Source: an uncultured Deferribacteraceae bacterium (GTDB lineage: Bacteria; Chrysiogenota; Deferribacteres; Deferribacterales; Mucispirillaceae). From it: 14,094 nucleotides of DNA. Shown in pieces: positions 7,277 to 14,094 of this stretch. The stretch lies in assembly GCA_947039055.1 (NCBI GenBank), contig CAMQYB010000027.1:1-14094 (forward strand), in the 5' to 3' direction. Within the stretch, counting starts at the first letter, position 1. The number at the start of each line of letters is the position of its first letter. The notes under the pieces were generated by a model. The model saw only the letters and a program-made list of their open reading frames with translations. It made no database searches and had not been told where the DNA came from. The position numbers were made by a program, and so were the translations under genes.

Positions 7277-7571
7277 TTAGAAGAATTGTGTATATAGTTT
7301 GAAATAAATTTTTATTAAAACTATTTCTATTATGTTAAATTTGATTTCATTTAGTTTTAGTTTGACTTTGCCTTAGTTGCATTATGTTATTTTATTTTGA
7401 CTTAGTTATATTTAATTATATTATTTAGATAGTTTTAGAAAAAAATACTCTAACCGATTTTATTATCAGTTAGAGTTTTTTATTGTGCAAAATTAATCAT
7501 TATGTTATTAGTTCGAGTATCAATAATATTGACCGTAACTTTTTAACATCTTATTGTAGTCAGTAAATCAC
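7277..7571. other. AT-rich spacer between convergent genes
   Basis: Apart from the terminator at 7439-7481 this 295-nt gap holds no credible gene. The stretch 7345-7440 is a low-complexity run with recurring TTAGTT and TTTGACTT words (for example TTTGACTTTG and TTTTGACTTAG). It resembles the degenerate repeats seen in other gaps of this window. Confidence 0.5.
7439..7481. terminator. Bidirectional terminator, M16 gene and dipeptidase
   Basis: ACTCTAAC (7447-7454) pairs with GTTAGAGT (7469-7476). A C-A mismatch and three more pairs (GAT/ATC) lead to a 6-nt loop. A T6 run (7476-7481) follows on the plus strand. An A7 run (7439-7445) precedes the stem and gives a U tract on the minus strand. 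Placed between convergent genes, the hairpin can end transcripts from both sides. It lies 163 nt past the M16 stop and 91 nt past the dipeptidase stop. Confidence 0.9.
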
Positions 7572-9011
7572 CTATCTGATCTTAGTGGTTTTAATTACCT
7601 CTTTTTCTATCACATTTAAATCGAATATCGCTTTTGCATATATTTTAGTAATCGTTTTAAGTTTTGAAAGTGAGATGCGTTCATTCGATTGATGTGCTAA
7701 ATCTTCATCTGTCGGCATATTAGGTCCGAACGCTAGCGTGTTTGGAAACGCTCTTGCGTACGTTCCACCAGATATCACAACAGGCTCACTACTATCTCCA
7801 GTTATAGACTCATAAGCGTTAAGCAGAGTTTTAACAAACGGAGAATTTTTATCAGCGTAGAGTGGTTGTTTATGATTAAGTATAGATATCGCAGTACCAG
7901 TTTTTTTCATAGCGTTGCATACGGTATCTTCTGCATATTCAGGATTGATAGTAACAGGATATCTAATATCAAAATTAGCTTGCATGTTTTCACTATCGTA
8001 TCTAAGGATACCGAAGTTTACAGTTAGAGGAGTTGAAATTTCATCAGTCATAACTATCCCTAAAAGGTTTCCGTCTGTTTCATATTTGAATAATTTATAC
8101 ATATCTTTTATCCATAGATTAAGTTCCATCGGTGCAAAGTCTAATTTTTCAAGTACGCCGAATAATCGTTGAATAGCGTTTGCACCTTTTTGAGGATGCA
8201 TAGCATGCACAGCTTTTCCTTCTATTTCAAGTTTAATCATTTTATCTTCGAAATAATCGAACTTAATATAATCACGATCAAATTTTTCTAACTGTATATA
8301 AATTTTAGCTATATCTTTTCCGCCGAAATAAGCAATAGCTTTATCAGGCACAACGTTCACTTTTTCACCAGCTGTCATTCCAAGCAGTATAACAGGCTCC
8401 ATCGGCATAGCTTCAAACTTTCTTTTTATAGCAAGTCTTATAATACCTTTCTCACCGTACACAGCAGGAAACTTAGAATCAGGTGCGTATGAATATTTTG
8501 GAATATCTTCTGTGTTAAGATATCTATCAACACATCTAAACTCAGTTTCTTCATCTAGTCCTAAAATCACTCTAAACCTTTTATTAAGTTTTACGCCGTT
8601 TTCAAGCAGAGCTTTAATAGCGTAAAATGTTGCAGCAACCGATCCTTTATTATCAATTGCTCCACGTCCGATTATTTCATTATCTATTATAGCACCTGAC
8701 GTTGGGTGAGCTTTCCATGTGTCTAAATTATTATAAGGCACAGTGTCTAAGTGACACAGTATACCGTATAGATCACCGTTTTTATCTCCTATTTCAGAGT
8801 ATCCAACTTTGTTCTCAATGTTTTTAGTAATAAATCCTAACTCTTTGCTCCTTTCTAGCACATAGTCTAGACAGTCAGAGATATTTTTACCAAATGGGTA
8901 TTCGTCAGTTGCGTTGTTGAAATCATATACCGTATTGAACGATATTATCTTTTGTAGAAATTCTACTTCTTCGTCGAAATTTTTGTCAATTAATTTATTT
9001 ATATTTTCCAT
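7572..9011 (-). CDS. pepV: PepV-type M20 dipeptidase (Sapep family)
   Basis: A 479-residue cytosolic metallopeptidase of family M20 that hydrolyses dipeptides as the last step in peptide use. All PepV metal and catalytic residues are visible: His87 and Asp89 (HLDTVP), Asp120 (GRGAIDNKG), Glu154-Glu155 (LDEETEF), Asp178 (APDSKFP) and His440 (DLAHQSNE). Positions match Lactobacillus PepV almost exactly. The lid/dimerisation-like insert lies between about 190 and 380, with His269 in KAVHAMHPQKGANA. No Shine-Dalgarno precedes the ATG: the promoter -10 ends only 10 nt from it, so translation probably begins on an almost leaderless mRNA. The protein N-terminus aligns with the family, so the start is not in doubt. 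Sapep (manganese-dependent) is an equally good subfamily name. Confidence 0.94.
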   Translation of the reverse strand: MENINKLIDKNFDEEVEFLQKIISFNTVYDFNNATDEYPFGKNISDCLDYVLERSKELGFITKNIENKVGYSEIGDKNGDLYGILCHLDTVPYNNLDTWKAHPTSGAIIDNEIIGRGAIDNKGSVAATFYAIKALLENGVKLNKRFRVILGLDEETEFRCVDRYLNTEDIPKYSYAPDSKFPAVYGEKGIIRLAIKRKFEAMPMEPVILLGMTAGEKVNVVPDKAIAYFGGKDIAKIYIQLEKFDRDYIKFDYFEDKMIKLEIEGKAVHAMHPQKGANAIQRLFGVLEKLDFAPMELNLWIKDMYKLFKYETDGNLLGIVMTDEISTPLTVNFGILRYDSENMQANFDIRYPVTINPEYAEDTVCNAMKKTGTAISILNHKQPLYADKNSPFVKTLLNAYESITGDSSEPVVISGGTYARAFPNTLAFGPNMPTDEDLAHQSNERISLSKLKTITKIYAKAIFDLNVIEKEVIKTTKIR

Positions 9012-9021
9012 AATAACTATG

Positions 9022-9050
9022 ATTATAAAGTTTTAATTTTGTTCAGTCAA
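9022..9050 (-). promoter_or_regulatory. Promoter of dipeptidase gene, nearly leaderless
   Basis: On the minus strand: -35 TTGACT (9045-9050), exactly 17 nt of spacer and a consensus -10 TATAAT (9022-9027). The ATG begins 10 nt after the -10, so a start 6-8 nt downstream leaves a leader of only about 3-5 nt. The ten bases before the ATG (CATAGTTATT on that strand) contain no Shine-Dalgarno. Confidence 0.8.
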
Positions 9051-9081
9051 GAACCTAAATTGCAACCGATATTATTAACAC

Positions 9082-9110
9082 TTGTAAATCGTTAAATCAC
9101 GATATATAAT
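9082..9110 (+). promoter_or_regulatory. Promoter of purL(-livH)
   Basis: -35 TTGTAA (9082-9087), 17-nt spacer, consensus -10 TATAAT (9105-9110). The start would be near 9117, giving a leader of about 47 nt. It is back-to-back with the dipeptidase promoter, the two -35 boxes being 31 nt apart. Confidence 0.75.
9088..9103. promoter_or_regulatory. Dyad in purL promoter spacer, candidate operator
   Basis: ATCGT (9088-9092), six bases (TAAATC), then ACGAT (9099-9103) form a perfect inverted repeat that fills the spacer between the purL -35 and -10. A repressor bound here would block RNA polymerase directly. The sequence is not the E. coli or Bacillus PurR box, so the regulator cannot be named. 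Confidence 0.45.
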
Positions 9111-9123
9111 ATTGATCCTTTTG

Positions 9124-9136
9124 AAGTTAGTAACTT
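9124..9136. promoter_or_regulatory. Second dyad in purL leader
   Basis: AAGTTA-G-TAACTT is a perfect 13-bp palindrome around one central base, just after the expected purL start site and 10 nt before AAGGA. With a one-base centre it cannot fold well as an RNA hairpin, so a DNA-binding site is the likelier reading, if it has any function. Confidence 0.3.
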
Positions 9137-9163
9137 TATATTATTAAGGAATGGAACTCTAAG

Positions 9164-12100
9164 ATGTCTATAAGAAGAATATATGTTGAGAAGAAAGTAG
9201 ATCATATTATTGAAGCAAAATCTTTAAAAGATGATCTGAAAGTGTTTTTAGGTATAAATGGAATTGAAGATTTAATTATCCTTAATCGCTATGATATAGA
9301 AGGATTAAATGATGATGAGTTTAATTCTGTATCTAAGATCGTTTTTGCAGAACCTATGATGGATATGCTTTATGAAGAACAGTATCTATTTCTATCAAAC
9401 GATAAATATTTTGCTATAGAGTATCTTCCAGGACAGTTTGATATGCGAGCCGACTCTGCTATTCAATGTATAAAAGTTATCACAAACGCAGAAGATATAG
9501 ATGTTAGATCGGCAAAAGTTTATGTTGTTAGAGGAGATATATCTGATAAAGATATTTTGCGAATTAAAAAATATCTAATAAATGAAGTCGATCAACGTGA
9601 AGCATCATTAGATAAACCAACAACATTAAAACTTGATACTGTGCTTGATGAGAGTATTCAATATGTTGAAGGGTTTATTAATTTTACTGATGATGATTTA
9701 ATATCGTTACTAAATAAATTATCACTTGCTATGAGTATAGATGATCTAAAAGTAGCACACGATTATTTTAAGAATATAGAGAAACGTAATCCAACAGTAA
9801 CTGAGATTAAAGTTCTTGATACCTACTGGTCAGACCATTGTCGCCATACAACATTTAATACTATTTTAACATCTGTTGAGTTTATTGACGGACGATATAA
9901 GAAATTGTTTTCATCAACTTATGATGAGTATATAGCTATCCGTCAAGATGTGTTTGGTGATAGATTATCAAGTAAACCAGTTACGTTAATGGATCTTGCA
10001 ATCATCTCAACTAGGGCAAGATTAAAAGATGGTACGCTTGATAATTTAGAAGAATCTGAAGAAAATAACGCTGCATCAATCGTTGTAGATATCGAATATG
10101 AAGGTGGCACAGGCGACACTGATACAGATACTATATTATTAATGTTTAAGAATGAAACACATAATCATCCAACAGAGATTGAACCGTTTGGTGGTGCTGC
10201 AACTTGTTTAGGTGGTGCGATTAGAGATCCTTTATCTGGTAGATCGTATGTATATCAAGCTATGCGAATAAGTGGTGCGAGTGATCCACGTGAAAGAGTT
10301 GAGAAAACTTTAGTTGGTAAACTTCCACAGATAAAAATATGTAGAGAGTCAGCTAGAGGATATTCTTCATACGGAAATCAGATAGGCATTGCAACAGGTC
10401 ACGTTAAAGAGTTTTATCACTCAGGATTTAAGGCGAAGAGAATGGAAGTTGGTGCTGTAATCGGTGCTGTTTTAAAAAATGATGTAACTAGAGAAACACC
10501 TTTAGACGGCGATCTTATAATTATGTTAGGTGGCAGAACAGGCAGAGACGGTGTTGGTGGTGCAACTGGATCATCTAAAGAGCAGAACAGTAAATCGGTA
10601 GATATATCATCAGCTGAGGTTCAAAAAGGTAACGCACCTGAAGAGCATAAATTATTACGTCTATTTAGAAAACCTAAAATAAGTAAGATGATTAAAAAGT
10701 CTAACGATTTTGGAGCAGGTGGCGTATCTGTATCTGTCGGTGAAATTGCAGACGGTGTTGAGATTAATTTAGAAGTTATTATAAAAAAATATGAAGGGTT
10801 AACGCCGAGTGAATTAGCGTTATCTGAGTCTCAAGAAAGAATGTCAGTTGTGATTGATAGATCTGATCTTGATGAATTTATAAAAGAGTGTCATAGAGAA
10901 AATATTGAAGCGGTTGTGATTGCAACTGTAACTGATAAAAACAGATTAACTATGAAGTATAAAGATAATTTAATAGTTGATATAGGAAGAGAGTTTTTAG
11001 ATACAGCAGGAGCAGTTCGTGAGCAAGAAGTTGTAGCTCATACTGATTTTAATGTAACATTTTTTGATACAGAAAAATATAATAGACACGACAATTTTTA
11101 TCGTATGGTTATAAGTAAAGTAACAGATATAAATCTTGCAATTCAGCAAGGGTTAGTTGAGTCGTTTGATTCAACGATTGGTGCTAGAACAGTATTGTCA
11201 CCATACGGTGGCAGGCATCAATTAACTGAAGCTGAAACTATGATATCTAAAATCCCTACATCTAATAATAGAGATACGGTTACTGTATCTGTTGTGGCTT
11301 ATGGTTACAATCCATATTTATCAGATGAGTCGCCGTATCATGGTGCTTATTTTGCAGTGATAGAGTCTGTTACAAAGATGATTGCAGCTGGTGTAAAGTT
11401 AAAAGATATTAGATTATCTTTTCAAGAGTATTTTGAAAGATTGGGCGATGATAAACTTAAATGGGGCAATCCGTTACTATCATTACTTGGTGCGTTAAAA
11501 GCTTTAAATTCATTATCACTTGCATCTATTAGTGGTAAAGATTCTATGTCTGGCACATATAAAGATACGGTGAACGATATCGAATTAACTGTTCCACCAA
11601 CTTTAATATCGTTTGCGTTTGCAACGACTAAAGTTGATAGAGTAGTAACTGGAGAGTTTAAGAAAGCAGGCGAGAAAGTTTATCTTATTAAGACAGATAT
11701 TGATGATGATAAGTTGATTGATATTGAAAGATATTTATATAATATAGAGTTGATTGATGAGTCTATAACAGATGAAGAGTTAACATCAATTTACACCGTT
11801 AAAGATGGTGGAATAATTACAGCGTTAGTTAAGATGTCGCTTGGCAATATGATCGGTGTTGAGATTAGTGCAGGTATCACATTAGAAGAGTTACAAATTC
11901 CATATTACGGATCATTTATAATATCAACATCTATTGATTCGTTTGATTATGAGCGAGAAGTTATGGAGATCGGTGTAACGATTGACGAGCCGTATATTAG
12001 GTATCAAGATAGCGAACTTTTATTAACAGATCTTGCAGAGAGCAGTATTGAAACATTGTCGTCTGTGTATACATCAAGTTATGAAGATGAGTCACTTGTT

Positions 12101-12964
12101 TATAAACCGATCGTTGGCGAATTTTCAGAACGTATTAAAAGTAAGAACACGTTTAAGGCACAGCCTAGGGTTGCGATATTGGCATTACCAGGTAGTAACT
12201 GTGAGTATGATACTAAACGTGCGTTTGAAATATCTGGAAGTAGTGACGCTGATATTTTTGTTTTTAGAAACAGGAGTATTATGGATATAAAAGAGTCTTG
12301 TGAAGAGTTTGCAAAGATGGTAGATAACTCACAGATTTTAGCGATCCCTGGTGGATTTTCAGCAGGGGATGAACCTGATGGATCGGGTAAATTTTTCACA
12401 TCAGTATTTATGAACCCACTTATAAAAGAGTCTATACATAATTTGATACATAAAAGAGATGGCTTAGTTATAGGTATTTGTAACGGATTTCAAGCGTTAC
12501 TTAAATCAGGTTTATTGAGTAAAGGTTATATAGGCGAACAAGAGGACGATGATCCAACGTTATCGTTTAATAAGATTAATAGACATGTATCAAGATTTGT
12601 AAGAACAAGAGTGTCATCAATCAAATCTCCATGGTTACTTTTAAGAGAGGTCGGTGAGATTGATAAAGTTGCAGTTTCACACGGTGAAGGTAGATTTGTA
12701 GCTCCTAAGGAGTACATAGATAAGTTGTTCAAAAACGGTCAGGTAGCGTTTCAATATGTAGATGGATTTGATAATGTAACTATGAAGTATCCGTATAATC
12801 CAAACGGTTCAGTTCATGCAATAGAGGGGATCACATCTGTTGATGGAAGAGTGCTAGGTAAGATGGGACACTCGGAAAGATTTGGAGAAAATTTGCATAT
12901 TAATAATAGATATGATAGCATGAACCAGATGATATTTGCGTCTGGTATAAAATATTTTTTATAG
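9164..12964 (+). CDS. purL: Phosphoribosylformylglycinamidine synthase, one-piece
   Basis: FGAM synthase (EC 6.3.5.3), fourth step of de novo purine synthesis: FGAR + Gln + ATP gives FGAM. The 1266 residues hold every module that other bacteria split into PurS, PurL and PurQ: an N-terminal PurS-like region (about 1-150), a linker with TYWSDHCRHTTF (220-231), two AIRS-like synthetase halves with ETHNHPTEIEPFGG (331-344) and the glycine-rich GGRTGRDGVGGATG (456-469), and a C-terminal class I glutaminase (about 1003-1266). The glutaminase triad is intact: Cys1106 (GICNGFQ), His1236 and Glu1238 (GHSER). The make-up fits the clostridial/Treponema/Bacteroides-type large PurL. AAGGA (9146-9150) lies 13 nt before the ATG, rather far. 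Neighbouring livH begins 10 nt after the stop. Confidence 0.97.
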   Translation: MSIRRIYVEKKVDHIIEAKSLKDDLKVFLGINGIEDLIILNRYDIEGLNDDEFNSVSKIVFAEPMMDMLYEEQYLFLSNDKYFAIEYLPGQFDMRADSAIQCIKVITNAEDIDVRSAKVYVVRGDISDKDILRIKKYLINEVDQREASLDKPTTLKLDTVLDESIQYVEGFINFTDDDLISLLNKLSLAMSIDDLKVAHDYFKNIEKRNPTVTEIKVLDTYWSDHCRHTTFNTILTSVEFIDGRYKKLFSSTYDEYIAIRQDVFGDRLSSKPVTLMDLAIISTRARLKDGTLDNLEESEENNAASIVVDIEYEGGTGDTDTDTILLMFKNETHNHPTEIEPFGGAATCLGGAIRDPLSGRSYVYQAMRISGASDPRERVEKTLVGKLPQIKICRESARGYSSYGNQIGIATGHVKEFYHSGFKAKRMEVGAVIGAVLKNDVTRETPLDGDLIIMLGGRTGRDGVGGATGSSKEQNSKSVDISSAEVQKGNAPEEHKLLRLFRKPKISKMIKKSNDFGAGGVSVSVGEIADGVEINLEVIIKKYEGLTPSELALSESQERMSVVIDRSDLDEFIKECHRENIEAVVIATVTDKNRLTMKYKDNLIVDIGREFLDTAGAVREQEVVAHTDFNVTFFDTEKYNRHDNFYRMVISKVTDINLAIQQGLVESFDSTIGARTVLSPYGGRHQLTEAETMISKIPTSNNRDTVTVSVVAYGYNPYLSDESPYHGAYFAVIESVTKMIAAGVKLKDIRLSFQEYFERLGDDKLKWGNPLLSLLGALKALNSLSLASISGKDSMSGTYKDTVNDIELTVPPTLISFAFATTKVDRVVTGEFKKAGEKVYLIKTDIDDDKLIDIERYLYNIELIDESITDEELTSIYTVKDGGIITALVKMSLGNMIGVEISAGITLEELQIPYYGSFIISTSIDSFDYEREVMEIGVTIDEPYIRYQDSELLLTDLAESSIETLSSVYTSSYEDESLVYKPIVGEFSERIKSKNTFKAQPRVAILALPGSNCEYDTKRAFEISGSSDADIFVFRNRSIMDIKESCEEFAKMVDNSQILAIPGGFSAGDEPDGSGKFFTSVFMNPLIKESIHNLIHKRDGLVIGICNGFQALLKSGLLSKGYIGEQEDDDPTLSFNKINRHVSRFVRTRVSSIKSPWLLLREVGEIDKVAVSHGEGRFVAPKEYIDKLFKNGQVAFQYVDGFDNVTMKYPYNPNGSVHAIEGITSVDGRVLGKMGHSERFGENLHINNRYDSMNQMIFASGIKYFL

Positions 12965-12974
12965 AGAGTTAAGG

Positions 12975-14042
12975 GTGTTTGAAACAATTGTTCATCAATT
13001 ATTAAATGGTTTAATAGTTGGAAGTATTTATGCGTTAATAGCTTTAGGGTATACGATGGTTTATGGTATACTTAGGTTGATTAATTTTGCACACGGCGAA
13101 ATTTTTGTTGTAGGTGCATTTGCTGGTTTATTGGCGACGATGATCTTCGGAGATTCGTTTATTATTGCGATTATTTTTGCATCAATCACATCAGTGTTGT
13201 TAGGTTTATTTGTTGAGAGGGTGGCATATCGTCCACTTAGGGATTCAAAAACATCAACAATAGTTTTTTCAGCTGTTGGATTATTTGCAATAGTTTTTGT
13301 TGCATTTTTATCTCAAAACACAATCTTTGATTTAGTTACATCAATACTGTTTTGGTTAGGCGTTCTGTTTTTAATAGCTATAATTGTATGGCTTGTTAGA
13401 TCTAAATCATACCTGAAAAGCAGAACATCAACTTCAAGAATAAACGCATTAATTTCTGCTATTGCGATGGGTATTGTAATATCTAATATGATAGCGTTGA
13501 TTAAAGGGCCGGACAGAGAAGTGTATCCGAAACTTCTTCCAGATATTAGGTTTGATGTTTTTGGTATAACTGTTTCTCTGTTACAGATATTTATTATATC
13601 GTTCTCATTCGTATTAATGGTTGTGCTTTATCTTGTTGTGAACAAGACGAAAGTTGGGCTTGCGATGCGAGCTGTATCGTATAATTTAGTTGCTGCAAAA
13701 TTGATGGGTATAAATCCAGATAAGATTATCTCATTCACATTTGCGATCGGTTCATTGCTTGCTGCGATTGCAGGTGTACTTGTTGGAACGTATTATAATA
13801 TAGTTGATATAAATGTAGGCATGATGTATGGACTAAAAGCATTTATTGCAGCTGTACTTGGTGGAATAGGTTCAATCCCTGGTGCTGTTGTTGGTGGGAT
13901 TATTTTAGGTGTTGTTGAAGTTATGGGTGTAGCGTTTATATCTCCATCGTATAGAGATGCGATAGCGTTCGGAATTTTAATTTTTATATTAATCGTAAAA
14001 CCAACAGGACTGTTCGGTAGCAACACGAAAGAAAAAATATAA
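12975..14042 (+). CDS. livH: Branched-chain amino acid ABC permease LivH
   Basis: Inner-membrane permease of the LivH family (PF02653 type), expected to partner with LivM, ATPases LivF/LivG and a periplasmic binding protein outside the window. Family marks: LLNGLIVGSIYALIALGYTMVYG (9-31), INFAHGEIFVVGAFAG (36-51), ERVAYRPLRDS (81-91), GLAMRAVSYN (228-237), and the ATPase-coupling loop GLKAFIAAVLGGIGSIPGAVVGG (286-308). INFAHGE separates it from nucleoside permeases of the same superfamily, though the UrtB urea type is less easily excluded. At 355 residues it exceeds the usual 290-310 because of an additional hydrophobic stretch at about 96-156. The start is GTG, with GAGAG (12964-12968) upstream overlapping the purL stop, suggesting translational coupling. 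Substrate is inferred from family only. Confidence 0.9.
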   Translation: MFETIVHQLLNGLIVGSIYALIALGYTMVYGILRLINFAHGEIFVVGAFAGLLATMIFGDSFIIAIIFASITSVLLGLFVERVAYRPLRDSKTSTIVFSAVGLFAIVFVAFLSQNTIFDLVTSILFWLGVLFLIAIIVWLVRSKSYLKSRTSTSRINALISAIAMGIVISNMIALIKGPDREVYPKLLPDIRFDVFGITVSLLQIFIISFSFVLMVVLYLVVNKTKVGLAMRAVSYNLVAAKLMGINPDKIISFTFAIGSLLAAIAGVLVGTYYNIVDINVGMMYGLKAFIAAVLGGIGSIPGAVVGGIILGVVEVMGVAFISPSYRDAIAFGILIFILIVKPTGLFGSNTKEKI

Positions 14043-14050
14043 TTGTCGTG

Positions 14051-14094
14051 TGGTGCATAGTTTGTTTGGTGCAAGTTGGTTGGGGCATAGTTGG
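14051..14094 (+). repeat. Short G-rich degenerate tandem repeats
   Basis: Three adjacent imperfect units of about 14-15 nt follow livH: TGGTGCATAGTTTG (14051-14064), TTGGTGCAAGTTGG (14066-14079) and TTGGGGCATAGTTGG (14080-14094). The array reaches the window edge and may continue. Its G/T-rich plus strand differs from the A/T-only gaps elsewhere. No coding frame or terminator is evident. Confidence 0.6.

Noticed and set aside
7520..7532. Dyad TCAAT-AAT-ATTGA between the convergent genes
   Set aside because: It is short and AT-only, with no T run on either side. The clear bidirectional terminator at 7439-7481 already serves both genes.
9151..9162. Three-codon upstream frame (ATG GAA CTC TAA) before purL
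   Set aside because: AAGGA abuts its ATG with no spacing, so it is unlikely to be translated. It most likely arises by chance in the purL leader.
12100..12399. Open frames of 85-99 codons overlapping the purL glutaminase region on both strands
   Set aside because: They overlap conserved purL coding sequence in other frames, lack ribosome binding sites and show no recognisable domain.
13793..14074. Minus-strand 93-codon frame over the end of livH
   Set aside because: Its Pro/Ile/Thr-rich translation is what the antisense of hydrophobic membrane codons produces; the sense frame is clearly LivH.

Overview
This AT-rich window carries seven full-length genes of ordinary bacterial core metabolism and physiology plus one small HNH-family gene. 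Gene density is high, strands are mixed, and the gaps between genes are strongly AT-rich. The set includes an orphan CheX phosphatase, a PepV-type dipeptidase, a one-piece PurL with a fused glutaminase, an exported M16 peptidase, a LivH permease and a stand-alone HNH protein. It suggests a motile, low-GC, amino-acid-using anaerobe. A spirochaete (Spirochaetota) is my best guess, with clostridia or related phyla possible. No rRNA, tRNA or other taxonomic marker is present, so this is inference.

Layout. (1) 147-2085: pckA (ATP-dependent PEP carboxykinase) on the minus strand has its own promoter, a long leader and a near-perfect intrinsic terminator; its C-terminus carries an unusual Lys-Pro-Ala repeat tail. 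(2) 2086-7276, plus strand: a small HNH nuclease-like gene, alaS, cheX and a secreted M16 zinc peptidase. No terminator is visible between them, and the series ends at a bidirectional terminator near 7439-7481. (3) 7572-9011, minus strand: an M20/PepV-type dipeptidase whose promoter lies so close to the start codon that its mRNA should be almost leaderless. (4) 9012-9163: back-to-back promoters for the dipeptidase and purL, with two dyad sequences that look like operator candidates on the purL side. (5) 9164-14042, plus strand: purL followed 10 nt later by livH (GTG start), probably co-transcribed. (6) 14043-14094: short G-rich degenerate tandem repeats running to the window edge.

Functionally the genes cover gluconeogenic/anaplerotic carbon flow (pckA), translation (alaS), chemotaxis signal termination (cheX), envelope proteolysis (M16), peptide use (dipeptidase), purine synthesis (purL) and branched-chain amino acid uptake (livH). 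No prophage, IS element, CRISPR array, defence island or RNA gene was seen. I did not find a convincing new multi-gene system. The points worth a second look are regulatory architecture and protein architecture: the leaderless dipeptidase, the purL operator candidate, overlapping divergent promoters, the PckA tail, the LivH insertion and the intergenic repeats.
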